50,655 nt of DNA from an uncultured Clostridia bacterium (GTDB lineage: Bacteria; Bacillota; Clostridia; Oscillospirales; Oscillospiraceae), in contig CAMSIF010000005.1 of assembly GCA_947058885.1 (NCBI GenBank), positions 1 to 50,655 of the forward strand. Reading direction: 5' to 3'. A model generated the notes under the pieces. That model had not been told where the DNA came from. It worked only from the letters and a program-made list of their open reading frames with translations, and made no database searches. Made by a program: the position numbers and the translations under genes. Position 1 is the stretch's first letter. The number at the start of each line of letters is the position of its first letter. Positions 32,828-41,414 of the stretch are shown here, in pieces.

Positions 32828-33817
32828 TTAAGCCTTAATGTAAGTCTCACCGATCTTCACGGCCTTCTGCTTGTTGTGAACCCCCATACGGCCATCGAAC
32901 CACCGCCGCCCGCCAATGTTCAAATAAACGGGGGCATCCTTCGGCCGGTTGATGTTCACCACGTCGCCCACACTCAAGTGGTAAATATCGCTCAACAGCA
33001 GTGTCGTCCGGGCCAATTCCGCCACGATCTCCAGGTCGCTCTCCCGCAGGGAGCCGAAAATCTCGTCGGATTTGTCCTCACCGATGGTATGTCTGGTTGT
33101 GCTCTTTCCAATTTCGGCAAAGATGTTGGTAAGCATCCCGCCGGGCAGGACCAAGCTCAGCTGTCCCTCGCTGTTAGGGAACTTGATATTGAGGCCCACC
33201 AACACCACAGTCTCATCAAATCCGATGAGCTGCACCAAGGTGGGGTTCACCTCCGTGCGCACATAGTCAAACTGGAGGGTAATATAGTTTTCCCAGCTCC
33301 CGCCAAGCACCCGGATCATGTCGCTGATAAGGTCCTCATACATGTTCAGCTCCAAGTCCGTCAGCTTGTAATTGGAAGGCAGCTCCGGCTCGGGCTCCCC
33401 GCTGCCGCCCATCATGCGGTCCATCATAGTTAGAGCCACCCCCGTATCCAGATGGACCAGTATGGGCGTCTCCTCCTGAAGCTTCTCCAGGTCAATCTTG
33501 GCCAGAGCCAGCACATCACTCTCCGTCAATGCGTTAGAAAACTCGTTATAGCGCTGCTCCTCAATAGACTCCACCTCGATTTCGCAGGTGGTATGGAGGA
33601 GGGCGTTAATCCGGGAGTTGATGACGCGGGCATACCCCTCGAAGATGCTGTTGAGCATCTTCAGGCGCTCCTTTGTAAACTTCCTGGGACTATAAAAGTC
33701 GTATTTCTTATATTTTTTTTCCGGCTGCTCTTCAGCCGGAGCGTCCAGATTCATTTCCCCGCTGCGGGCCGCGTTGAGCAGGGCGTCGATCTGGCTTTGT
33801 GATAAGACTTCCGCCAT
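32828..33817 (-). CDS. fliM: Flagellar motor switch protein FliM
   Basis: 329 residues with a GAGGTGAGG site. The N-terminal CheY-binding peptide is present (LSQSQIDALL, 5-14). The middle CheC-like domain includes the GGxG-type motif MMGGSGEPEPE. The C-terminal SpoA domain includes VGDVVNINRPKDAPVYLNIGG. It links FliG to FliY in the C-ring and binds CheY-P to change rotation. Unlike the Bacillus order, no fliL lies between it and the stator genes. Confidence 0.96.
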   Translation of the reverse strand: MAEVLSQSQIDALLNAARSGEMNLDAPAEEQPEKKYKKYDFYSPRKFTKERLKMLNSIFEGYARVINSRINALLHTTCEIEVESIEEQRYNEFSNALTESDVLALAKIDLEKLQEETPILVHLDTGVALTMMDRMMGGSGEPEPELPSNYKLTDLELNMYEDLISDMIRVLGGSWENYITLQFDYVRTEVNPTLVQLIGFDETVVLVGLNIKFPNSEGQLSLVLPGGMLTNIFAEIGKSTTRHTIGEDKSDEIFGSLRESDLEIVAELARTTLLLSDIYHLSVGDVVNINRPKDAPVYLNIGGRRWFDGRMGVHNKQKAVKIGETYIKA

Positions 33818-33851
33818 ACTGTTTCCTCACCTCGGGACTGGTTTCCCTCTC

Positions 33852-33880
33852 ATACTATCACAAAACGTGCCACAATGCAA
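33852..33880 (-). promoter_or_regulatory. Candidate internal promoter for fliM and downstream genes
   Basis: On the minus strand TTGCAT, a 17-base spacer and TAGTAT, about 35 bases before the fliM start. The 212-base motB-fliM gap also holds two small hairpins (33886-33902 and 33980-33996). The -35 match is weak. Confidence 0.4.
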
Positions 33881-34029
33881 GCCTTTGCCGCAGAGAGCGG
33901 CACATGAACATACAAATTGTACAAATCGCTGGTCCTACGCATGGTTCTTTCCAGAAAAACCGTTCATTACACGAACATAGAGGAAGACGTTTCCTCTCTT
34001 CCAGCGGCAGGCTTGCTGATGGGCTCTTC

Positions 34030-35010
34030 TCACTCGTCCTCGTCCGAGGGCTCGATCGCGGAGGATGCGCCTCCATCAGGACCCAGCAGGTCCAGAACGT
34101 TATGGTCAATCTCCGGGATATCGGTGTCTTCCCCGGGTTCCGCTGTGGTTGGGTCCGCTGTGGTTGAATCCCCTGTGCTGGGGGGCGTCACGCCAGTCTG
34201 GACTCCATCGAGCTCCGGCTGGTCCTGTTTTGTCTCGGAATAATACTTTGCAATGGAATCCTCCATCCGGTTTTCGATGTCCTTACCGCTGATGGTCAGC
34301 TCCACGCGCCGGTTCTGGGCTCTGCCCTCCGCTGTGTCGTTGGGGGCGATGGGCCGCCACTGTCCGTAGCCTCTGCTGGTCATCCGTGCCGGGTCCAGCA
34401 CCCGGGAGTCGCTGTTCTCCTGGAGATATATCAGCACCTCGTTGGCGCGGTTGCTGGAGATGGTCCGGTCTCCCCGGACGGTGTTGGGGGAATCTTCCCG
34501 GGCCTGGGCGGTGTGCCCGGAGATTTCAATGGAATCAATGTAGGGGCCTGCAATCTCCAATGCCGGAATAATGGCGTCCAGGGAGGCTTTTCCCTGCTCC
34601 TGAAGGTCCCACTTGTCACCCTCAAAGAACACAGCGTCATCAAAGCGGATAAAAATGAGGCCGTCGCCCTTGCTGACGCTCATGGTTGTCTCGGTGGAGG
34701 GCGCCGCGGCAGCTTCCTTCAGATACTCAAAGAGCACATCCATCTGCTCGTTGACTTCCTCCTGGGTCATGGGCATGTCGTCGCCCCCCTGGTTGCTGTT
34801 GTCGCCCTCCGGCCCTCGGGGGGTCTCGTCGGTGCTGACAATGGCGTCCTTATTGAAGCTCTGAACAATAATCATCCACTTTGCCTCGTCGATGGTAGAC
34901 ATGGAGTACAGTAGCACGAAGAAGCACAGCAGCAAAGTCACCATGTCGCCGTAGGTATCCATCCAGTTAGCGCCGCCACCGCCGCTGCTCTTCTTTTTAA
35001 TAGAAGCCAC
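34030..35010 (-). CDS. motB: Flagellar stator protein MotB
   Basis: 326 residues. Start is a GTG after GAGGTGAGC. The single transmembrane helix holds the ion-binding Asp (TYGDMVTLLLCFFVLLYSM). A plug/linker region follows, then an OmpA-type peptidoglycan-binding domain (about 150-270) with IEISGHTAQ, SSNRANEVLIYL and QNRRVELTI. After it comes an unusual ~55-residue acidic Asp/Glu/Thr/Pro tail. It forms the stator with MotA, 40 bases upstream. Ion choice (H+ or Na+) cannot be read from sequence here. Confidence 0.95.
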   Translation of the reverse strand: MASIKKKSSGGGGANWMDTYGDMVTLLLCFFVLLYSMSTIDEAKWMIIVQSFNKDAIVSTDETPRGPEGDNSNQGGDDMPMTQEEVNEQMDVLFEYLKEAAAAPSTETTMSVSKGDGLIFIRFDDAVFFEGDKWDLQEQGKASLDAIIPALEIAGPYIDSIEISGHTAQAREDSPNTVRGDRTISSNRANEVLIYLQENSDSRVLDPARMTSRGYGQWRPIAPNDTAEGRAQNRRVELTISGKDIENRMEDSIAKYYSETKQDQPELDGVQTGVTPPSTGDSTTADPTTAEPGEDTDIPEIDHNVLDLLGPDGGASSAIEPSDEDE

Positions 35011-35050
35011 AGAAGCTCACCTCGTTCCTTCTCATAAAAGCCATCGCCGG

Positions 35051-35860
35051 TTATTCCTTCTTGCCGCTGTCCTCGGTGCGCTTCTTGGACTCCATGAAGG
35101 TCATCAGCTTCTCCCGCAGGAACTTCGGGTTCGCACCCGCCTGAATAGACATAATGCCCTCCACGATGATGAGCTTACAGAGCACTTCCTCCTCGTCCCG
35201 CTTGCGCAGCTGCTGGGCAATGGGTCCAAAAATCATGTGGGCCAGTACGCATCCGTACAGGGTCGTAATCAGGGCCGTACCCATGGCGTTACCGATATTG
35301 CTGGAGCCGCTGGAGTCGGACATATCCATACTTTTCAGCATGTTGATAAGACCCACCAGCGTACCTACCATACCGAAGGCCGGGGCCACGGCGGAACCCT
35401 TGTCGTACATCCCCGCGATGCCCTCGTGCCGTCCGGAGGACTGCTCAATGTCGTTCATCATGATTTCCTTCACCTGATCGGCGTCGTTGTTGTCCACGAT
35501 GAGCATAATACATTGCTTAAAGAAGGGGTCCTCCTGCTGATTGCCCTGTTCCTCCAAGGCCAGAAGGCCGTTTTTACGGGCAATCTGGGCCAGCTCCACC
35601 AGCTGTTCAATAATGGCGTTAGGATTAAACCGCTTGGTATTCATCAGGATGCCAATATGCTTGGGAATGGCGGCCAGCTGGCTGGGGGGGAAGCTGGCGA
35701 TCAGCACCATGACGGTACAGCCGATGGTGATGAACACGCTGGCTCCGTCCACAAAACGTCCCACCTGACTGGGTGTCAGGAAGGTATCGCCGCCCTGCAT
35801 CATACCGATGACCATGATGAGGAACGCGCCTACAACGCCAATAATGTACGTAATATTCAT
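35051..35860 (-). CDS. motA: Flagellar stator protein MotA
   Basis: 269 residues with four transmembrane segments: TM1 IIGVVGAFLIMVIGMM, TM2 ASVFITIGCTVMVLIASF, and TM3-4 with APAFGMVGTLVGLINML and ALITTLYGCVLAHMIFGPI. The large cytoplasmic loop with conserved charged residues and the Pro in APAFGM and FGPI are as in the family. The Shine-Dalgarno is weak, so translation may be modest. A terminator-like hairpin lies upstream, between flbD and motA. Confidence 0.95.
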   Translation of the reverse strand: MNITYIIGVVGAFLIMVIGMMQGGDTFLTPSQVGRFVDGASVFITIGCTVMVLIASFPPSQLAAIPKHIGILMNTKRFNPNAIIEQLVELAQIARKNGLLALEEQGNQQEDPFFKQCIMLIVDNNDADQVKEIMMNDIEQSSGRHEGIAGMYDKGSAVAPAFGMVGTLVGLINMLKSMDMSDSSGSSNIGNAMGTALITTLYGCVLAHMIFGPIAQQLRKRDEEEVLCKLIIVEGIMSIQAGANPKFLREKLMTFMESKKRTEDSGKKE

Positions 35861-35955
35861 AGGAAAAAATCACACCCATTTTTACTCCCGGAGGAGGTTT
35901 TTTCTGAATCCTGCAACGCAGGCCTGGGCGGCCTGCCGGAACCCATCTGAAAAAC

Positions 35956-35974
35956 GCCGAAAACCGGCTTCGGC
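35956..35974 (-). terminator. Possible attenuator between flbD and motA
   Basis: On the minus strand a GCCGAA/TTCGGC stem is followed by GTTTTTC. Neighbouring CGAAG/CTTCG arms (35976-35993) can form alternative pairings. This gives a partial terminator in the 158-base flbD-motA gap and could set stator expression below hook expression. Confidence 0.45.
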
Positions 35975-36018
35975 GCGAAGCTCTGCCGCTTCGGCGCCCC
36001 TCAGACGCGTCCCCGCGC

Positions 36019-36234
36019 CTACCGCTTGTCCACTACCGCCACTTCCCGGCGCACATCCTGCACCTTGGCGTTGTACTCTGTGATAAGCCGGATAATATCC
36101 TCCGGCGTCTCCATGACGATGTAGAAATCCCGGTTCATCATGGTAATCTTGGACTCCGGGATCATCTCGATGCACTCAATCTGGTTGTGATTGACCAGGA
36201 ACTTTTCTTTGTTTCGTTTTGTCAGGACGATCAT
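36019..36234 (-). CDS. flbD: FlbD/SwrD-family flagellar protein
   Basis: 71 residues after AAAGGAGG. It matches the short FlbD family (MIVLTKRNKEKFLVNHNQIECIE, then ESKITMMNRDFYIVMET and a C-terminal helix). In Bacillus subtilis the homologue SwrD sits after flgE and raises motor torque. The gene order flgE-flbD-motA-motB here is consistent with a stator-related role. Confidence 0.92.
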   Translation of the reverse strand: MIVLTKRNKEKFLVNHNQIECIEMIPESKITMMNRDFYIVMETPEDIIRLITEYNAKVQDVRREVAVVDKR

Positions 36235-36322
36235 AGCCAGCCTCCTTTCTTCCCCCCGGACCGCCGGGACGGACCCGGCAGTCCGGAGAGGGGTTGGTTT
36301 ACGCGCTCAGCCCCGCTCAGGT

Positions 36323-37930
36323 TTAACGCTTAATGTTCACCAGCTCCTCCAGCATGGAGTCGGTGACAGTAACGATACGGGTGTTAGCCTGGTAACCGCG
36401 CTGGGTAAGAATCAGGTTGGAGAACTCGGTCGCCACGTCGGCAGTGGACTTTTCCAGACCGCCGTTGCGGATTTCGTTGGTGCCGCCCTGGAGAATGGCG
36501 TCGTTTGCCGGGGGCTGAATGTTTACCTGGGCAATCTGGCCGTTGCCGTCGTCTTCAAAGTCGATGGTCAGCATATTGTTCATATACCGGCCCTTCAGCG
36601 TACCCTTCAGGGCGGCTACGCGCATATCGCCCGCGCCTTCCTGGCACTTGTAGTAGGGGCCGTCCACGTGGGTAACGCCGTCGTTGGAGGCGCAGCTGCC
36701 CACCGCAAGGTAGCCGATGATAACGGTCTGGCCGTTGTCGTTCTGGCAGACGATGGCGCCCTCTTTGCTGATGCTCATGCTCACCGGCTCGATAGGCGCA
36801 ACTTCCTTGTTGGGCAGGGGGCCGTTGTAGGTCCAGAACGTCGTGGGTGCGGTTGCGCCGTTAGGAGGCGTTACGCCGGGCTTCGCCGCAGCGGTAATTG
36901 TGGGAGCCTGCCCTGCTGCAAAGGTCCAGGTGTAGTTGTAGTTGCTGGCCAAGTCGCCGGTAGTGGCATCAATTCCACCGTTGGCCGTTCCCGTTCCGTC
37001 GGCGAAGTACATGCCCAGAATATTTTTGTTTGCATCCAGCTTTACCGCGTAGGCGCCGCCCTCGGGGACGTAATACCAGGTGTCTGGTGTACCGGCAGCC
37101 GCATCGCCAGCGACATAATGGGTGGTAGAACCGTCAGTAGGATTGGTAGCATTGGCTTTCTGGTCCGTAAGCGCGTTGGTCACCACGTTGGAGACGAGAT
37201 CCGCCATGGAGACGGTAGAGCGGTAAAGCTTTCCATCCGCGTTGCGCTGTACGGGGCCCATCAGGTCATAGACCGGGTCGCCGGTCTGCCACTGCTCTTC
37301 GTCGCCATTGAGGCCGCCGTTCTCCTTGGTGGGCTTAGCGGCGGACAGGGGCAGGCGCAGAGGGCCAAGCCCGCTGCTGGTAATGGTATTGCAGTCCTGG
37401 CTGGTAACAGTCTTCAGGGTCTCCTGGTCAAATCCCAGCCAGGACGCCTCGGTACCTGCATCCTTGTAGGGGTTGTATACGGTGCCGAAGCCATACGCTA
37501 TGCTGCCCTGACGGTCAGCGATAAAGCCGTTGGGGTCCTTCCAGAAGTCGCCCTTGCGGGTCAGGCTGAACTTCGTCAGGTCAGCCGCGCCGCCGGTCGT
37601 GACGACTCCCTTGTCACCCACCAGGAAGAAGCCCTCGCCCATCATCATACAGTCCAGACCAAGGCCAGTGGGGGCGTAGGTTCCGGGGTTCATGTTCAGG
37701 TCGATGGAGCCCACGCTGGAGCCGTAACCAATCTGAGAGGGGTTGTTACCGCCGGCGGTGACGCCGCCGTTGCTGCCGGAGCGGCTGGTGGTGTAGATGG
37801 ACTCCTGGAAGGTCATACGCTGCGCCTTGTACGCCTCGGTATTGACGTTCGCGATGTTGTTACCGATGACGTTGAGGTTATTCATATGGGTTTTAAGGCC
37901 GCCGATTGCGGCATACATTGCACCTGTCAT
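36323..37930 (-). CDS. flgE: Flagellar hook protein FlgE
   Basis: 535 residues; AAAGGAG lies upstream of ATG. The N-terminus has the hook/rod motif (MYAAIGGLKTHMNNLNVIG, NNIANVNTEAYKAQ). The C-terminus has VATEFSNLILTQRGYQANTRIV and VTDSMLEELVNIKR. The middle is long and variable, with several Gly/Thr-rich segments that form the exposed D2/D3 domains. A QxxxxGYG region with GMYFADGTG-like strands is typical of FlgE. It polymerises into the hook under FlgD and FliK control, both encoded just upstream. Confidence 0.94.
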   Translation of the reverse strand: MTGAMYAAIGGLKTHMNNLNVIGNNIANVNTEAYKAQRMTFQESIYTTSRSGSNGGVTAGGNNPSQIGYGSSVGSIDLNMNPGTYAPTGLGLDCMMMGEGFFLVGDKGVVTTGGAADLTKFSLTRKGDFWKDPNGFIADRQGSIAYGFGTVYNPYKDAGTEASWLGFDQETLKTVTSQDCNTITSSGLGPLRLPLSAAKPTKENGGLNGDEEQWQTGDPVYDLMGPVQRNADGKLYRSTVSMADLVSNVVTNALTDQKANATNPTDGSTTHYVAGDAAAGTPDTWYYVPEGGAYAVKLDANKNILGMYFADGTGTANGGIDATTGDLASNYNYTWTFAAGQAPTITAAAKPGVTPPNGATAPTTFWTYNGPLPNKEVAPIEPVSMSISKEGAIVCQNDNGQTVIIGYLAVGSCASNDGVTHVDGPYYKCQEGAGDMRVAALKGTLKGRYMNNMLTIDFEDDGNGQIAQVNIQPPANDAILQGGTNEIRNGGLEKSTADVATEFSNLILTQRGYQANTRIVTVTDSMLEELVNIKR

Positions 37931-38023
37931 GTAATCAAAAATCTCCTTTTCGCGTTTTAGCGCCGCCGGCCCCCGTCATTCGGACGGAAAGGCCAAAGCA
38001 TCCTGAAAAGGTCCTGCCCTTTC

Positions 38024-38422
38024 TCATTTGAGAAGCACGGCGCCGTCAATATTGGTGAAGATATTTTCCTCCATCTCCTGTTGGGACATGGTGGTAATAA
38101 CGCGCCCATTGGGCACATTGATGATAAAAGCGCGGTTGGCGTCAAAGGCCAAAATATTGGTGGCCCCTTTTGCATGGGCCTTCTCCACGGAGTCCGCCAG
38201 CTGGCCCATCAGCGCGGGCGTGACCTCAATGCCCCGCTCCTCGGCCCGGCTCATAGCGTGCTTGGAGAAAGCGATAGAAAAGGCTTCTCCTCCGGACCTG
38301 CCGGTTTCTCTTTGCAGCAGCGTTCCGAACCGGCCCCCGGCATCCTTCCGGCCAACCGGCTGTACGCGCTCAATCTGCTCTATTGCCCGCACGGGCTCAA
38401 CGGGTGAGATTCGCTCAATCAT
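38024..38422 (-). CDS. TIGR02530-family flagellar operon protein
   Basis: 132 residues from the ATG after GGGAGAGGACATC. The C-terminal two-thirds shows the pattern of the small family found between flgD and flgE in Firmicutes: FSKHAMSRAEERGIEVTP, then DSVEKAHAKGATNILAF, RAFIINVPNGRVITTMSQQEM and a closing IFTNIDGAV. The molecular role is unknown; it is thought to be a cytosolic flagellar accessory protein. The N-terminus is variable. Confidence 0.88.
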   Translation of the reverse strand: MIERISPVEPVRAIEQIERVQPVGRKDAGGRFGTLLQRETGRSGGEAFSIAFSKHAMSRAEERGIEVTPALMGQLADSVEKAHAKGATNILAFDANRAFIINVPNGRVITTMSQQEMEENIFTNIDGAVLLK

Positions 38423-38482
38423 GATGTCCTCTCCCTCTGTTCCGGCGGCTTCCATTCCGCCGTACGCTTAACTTTCGTTGTT

Positions 38483-39157
38483 TCAGGATTCAGGGTCCGG
38501 GTTGGTATTTTCGCCGGGCGCGCCGGAATTCTCCACATCGCCGGTATTATCTCCGCCGCTCTCGCCGGGCTCCTGGGGCTTATCCGTTCCCTCGCCGCCC
38601 TCTACGTTGTCCCCGCCTTCTACCTTATCGCCGTCTTCCTCTTTATCGCCGTCCCCAGTGCCCTCGTCCTTATCAATCGGCGGGAGGCGTCCTACGCCCA
38701 TAATGCTGCTGAGGAAGTAGCTCTCTCCGTCAACGAAGATAACCTGATTGCCGTCGAAGGTACCGGTACCCTCCACAACGCCTACCTTTTCCTTGACTTC
38801 GCCGTTTTCATCGTACACGCCCAGAGTAACCTCTTTGCCCACCAGGGACGCGGCGTAGCTCATGACATTGGCGGTAGTCAGCTCCTCCATCTGCGTGCTC
38901 ATATGGGTCATAGCCTGCATGACGGTCATCTGGATGAGCTGGTTCATCATGTCGTTGGTATCGGCCTGATTGTCGATGGTCTGATTCTGGAACTGGGTGA
39001 CCATCAGAAGCAGCATGTCCTGGAAACTTAGACTGGTTGCTTCGCTGGAATCTTCCCTCTTTTCGTTACTGGCCCAGCTCTGGTCGGTTTGCTTGGCCCC
39101 AGTAGTCCGGGTTGTCAGGTCCATCAGGGTGTTGTAGTCGTTATTGACACTGCTCAT
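38483..39157 (-). CDS. flgD: Hook-capping protein FlgD
   Basis: 224 residues. The FlgD core is at about 40-100 (FQDMLLLMVTQFQNQTIDNQADTNDMMNQ, read in parts) with the typical MTVMQAMTHMSTQMEEL helix. A small beta domain follows (ASLVGKEVTLGV, then GTFDGNQVIFVDGESY). The last ~60 residues are a low-complexity Gly/Asp/Glu/Asn tail of near-repeats (GDKEEDGDK, GGDNVEGGE), not seen in most FlgD proteins. FlgD caps the growing hook. It follows fliK by 23 bases. Confidence 0.9.
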   Translation of the reverse strand: MSSVNNDYNTLMDLTTRTTGAKQTDQSWASNEKREDSSEATSLSFQDMLLLMVTQFQNQTIDNQADTNDMMNQLIQMTVMQAMTHMSTQMEELTTANVMSYAASLVGKEVTLGVYDENGEVKEKVGVVEGTGTFDGNQVIFVDGESYFLSSIMGVGRLPPIDKDEGTGDGDKEEDGDKVEGGDNVEGGEGTDKPQEPGESGGDNTGDVENSGAPGENTNPDPES

Positions 39158-39180
39158 ATTCCGCGGTTCACTCCTTTCGC

Positions 39181-40437
39181 TTATATGGTCTCATCCGCAG
39201 GAAGCAGGCCCAGCCGCAGCTTCTGGATAAAATCTTCGGTCTGCTCATTGTGCCGCTGTTCCTGTTGGGGTTGACGGCGGCCCTGCTGGTTGTGGCCATC
39301 GGGATTTGTCTGCTGTTGGTTTTGCTGCTGTTGAGGGGTCTCCTGGCTGCGCTGGACCTCCAGCCGGACCTCCTGGCCCTGACTGTAGCTCTGGAGCGCG
39401 GCGTGCAGGCCGTCCAGATGCTGGCTGAGCAGGGATTCCGCCTTTCCGGTCACCACATGAAGCGCAACTTGCAGCGCGCCGCTGCTGTCCCGGGTCATCT
39501 CAATTGTCACCTGTCCCAGATTGGCGGGATTCAAGCGAATCTCAATTTTCTGGGCTCCGCCGTCCACCGCCTGACGAATCATGTTCGCCAGCTTCTCGTC
39601 CATGTCCGGCTCCTGGGTGTCAACGGACTTATAGGTCTCGCCAACCTTGACGGGAGCGGCTTCCACATCGCGGAACACAGGCTGCTGGTTTGCCTCGGCC
39701 TTCCCATCCTGGGACTGCTCTCCGCCATTGTCTTCCTGGCGGGTCTCTCTGGCCTCCGGAACATCCCTAACCTTAGTCTCTACGGTCTCCGCTGTCTGTT
39801 CAGGCTGGGCATCCTTCGCCTCCGGAGCCTCCTTGGGCGTTTCCGGCTGCTCTGTCTGCTGGACCTGAACCTTTTCCGGCTGAACAGTTTCCTGCGCTTT
39901 CTCCTGAACAACAGGCTCCGCCGTCTGCTGGACGGGTTCCTCCACCTGCTGAACCGGGGCGTTTTCCACAGACTCCGCCGCAGGCATCTCAACCGGAACC
40001 TCCGCCGTAGGTATCTCCTGTCCAACCACAGTTGGCTCAACTACCACCTGGACCTCCGTCACGCCCTCAACCGGGACCTCTATCACCGCCTCCGTTTGGG
40101 AAACGTCGATAATCTCCGGACGGAACATATCCATCACGGCCTGCATGGCGTTCGGGTCTCCATGGAGCTGCTGGGAAACGGCGGGGTCCTCCTCCCCGTC
40201 CGTCTTTTGGACAGGGGTCTCGTTTTCCTTGTTTCCCGTGCCGCTGGGCTTCTCCGGGGAGGGCTGGTCCTTGACAGGCTCATCCTTGCCCATTTCCGCA
40301 GTGTCTTTGCCCGTCTGGTCCATCATGTCCTGAAAACTGGCCTGGTCCTTGTTCCCGCCAGTCTGAGGCAGGCTGTTGGCCATAGACGCCGCTATCTGCT
40401 GCATTTGTTGGAGCATCAGGTTTTCCGCTACATTCAA
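39181..40437 (-). CDS. fliK: Hook-length control protein FliK
   Basis: 418 residues. Start is a TTG preceded by GGAGGTGGAGAG; the next ATG lies several codons in with no site. The N-terminal half is a low-complexity Gln/Glu/Val/Pro ruler region (for example VQQVEEPVQQTAEP). The C-terminus carries the Flg_hook domain (about 280-360): KIEIRLNPANLGQVTIEM, then LQVALHVVTGKAESLL. A Gln-rich stretch (QQQQNQQQ) follows. FliK measures hook length and triggers the FlhB substrate switch. Confidence 0.9.
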   Translation of the reverse strand: MNVAENLMLQQMQQIAASMANSLPQTGGNKDQASFQDMMDQTGKDTAEMGKDEPVKDQPSPEKPSGTGNKENETPVQKTDGEEDPAVSQQLHGDPNAMQAVMDMFRPEIIDVSQTEAVIEVPVEGVTEVQVVVEPTVVGQEIPTAEVPVEMPAAESVENAPVQQVEEPVQQTAEPVVQEKAQETVQPEKVQVQQTEQPETPKEAPEAKDAQPEQTAETVETKVRDVPEARETRQEDNGGEQSQDGKAEANQQPVFRDVEAAPVKVGETYKSVDTQEPDMDEKLANMIRQAVDGGAQKIEIRLNPANLGQVTIEMTRDSSGALQVALHVVTGKAESLLSQHLDGLHAALQSYSQGQEVRLEVQRSQETPQQQQNQQQTNPDGHNQQGRRQPQQEQRHNEQTEDFIQKLRLGLLPADETI

Positions 40438-40457
40438 ACGCTCTCCACCTCCTTATT

Positions 40458-41333
40458 TCATTTAGGGTTAGATTGCTGGTTCTCCGCTCTGAAGGACTCC
40501 ATTTGGCTGAGGACGCTCAACAAATCTTGAAAGCCATTGTTTGAGCCGCCAAACTGCGCCCAGGCCAGAACGTCTCCCTTCATGCTGTGTTCTCCAAAGA
40601 GGAAGGGAATCATGTCAGCCGGCGGCGATTCGCTGTCTCTCCACCGCAGAGGCTCTATCATGCTTCCGTGACGGTCCTGCACAGTAATGACCCACTGCCC
40701 AATGTTCTTAATTCCTTCCGCGTCCTTGGAATCCAGCACACCATCCGCCGCCAGGGTATCCATAAAATCCCTAAACTCATTGGCAGCCATTTCCCGGGGA
40801 TCGTATTTCTCTGCCAGTTCCGCGATTTCCTCCTCAGACAGTACGCGCCGCTCCTCGCCGCTTTCCCGAACCTTTTCAGCTTCGGTCTCGGTTTCGCTCT
40901 CCGTCAAGCGGAAAGTTCCCCGGTCCGCCAGGGCCGCCGCGAACGCCTGCATCTCCGCTGTTTTCATGGGATCCCAAGGAAATCCCCCCAGCTCCTCCGG
41001 TTCCTCCGGCTCAACCGTCTGGATACCCAGCTCAATGCCGGCCCGCTCCACATCCTGACCGGCTTCGGTCTGGCTGCTCCGGGCCATACTGTCCAGAATT
41101 GCTGCGAGGGCGTCAACAACAGCCTCTTCTTTCCGCCGTTCGTCGTTCTCCTTGACAGTCCGCAGCATGGCTGCTTTTGTCTCCCGGTAAAAGTCGCTGC
41201 CGGGGTCTGCCAGCTGCCTTCTCATATCCGCCATAGAGGAGAAAAAGCTGTCGCCAGTCCGGGACCTCTCCATTGCTGCTTTTGTCCCGCCATAGACAGG
41301 GACGGCAGCGGAGTAGTTCCCCATCACATTCAT
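40458..41333 (-). CDS. Uncharacterised protein in the ylxF slot
   Basis: About 291 residues; the start is uncertain (GTG/ATG alternatives up to 41351). It is not recognised. It is soluble, highly charged and mostly helical, with no signal or membrane helix. That argues against YlxF/MotE, which occupies this place between fliJ and fliK in Bacillus. A central region (about 160-205) reads SEEEIAELAEKYDPREMAANEF, read in parts, followed by FMDTLAADGVLDSKDAEGI. This resembles a recurring uncharacterised Firmicutes motif (KYDPxNMxxxEYxxLLDxLxxxGVL). The C-terminus is WAQFGGSNNGFQDLLSVL. Tight operon spacing (20 bases to fliK) implies a flagellar assembly role, perhaps export or chaperone related. 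Confidence 0.75.
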   Translation of the reverse strand: MNVMGNYSAAVPVYGGTKAAMERSRTGDSFFSSMADMRRQLADPGSDFYRETKAAMLRTVKENDERRKEEAVVDALAAILDSMARSSQTEAGQDVERAGIELGIQTVEPEEPEELGGFPWDPMKTAEMQAFAAALADRGTFRLTESETETEAEKVRESGEERRVLSEEEIAELAEKYDPREMAANEFRDFMDTLAADGVLDSKDAEGIKNIGQWVITVQDRHGSMIEPLRWRDSESPPADMIPFLFGEHSMKGDVLAWAQFGGSNNGFQDLLSVLSQMESFRAENQQSNPK

Positions 41334-41414
41334 AACTCTCTCATTCACCACCTTTCCCTACAGTATATATATTTGAGAAACACCTAACAGGTGCAGCTCA
41401 CCAAATCACACGGC

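Noticed and set aside
35882-36175. 97-codon minus-strand frame overlapping flbD and the flbD-motA gap
   Set aside because: Shadow of flbD continuing into hairpin sequence; no motif or credible start.
36191-37960. 589-codon plus-strand open frame opposite flgE
   Set aside because: Antisense shadow of the hook gene; no ribosome site or recognisable domain.
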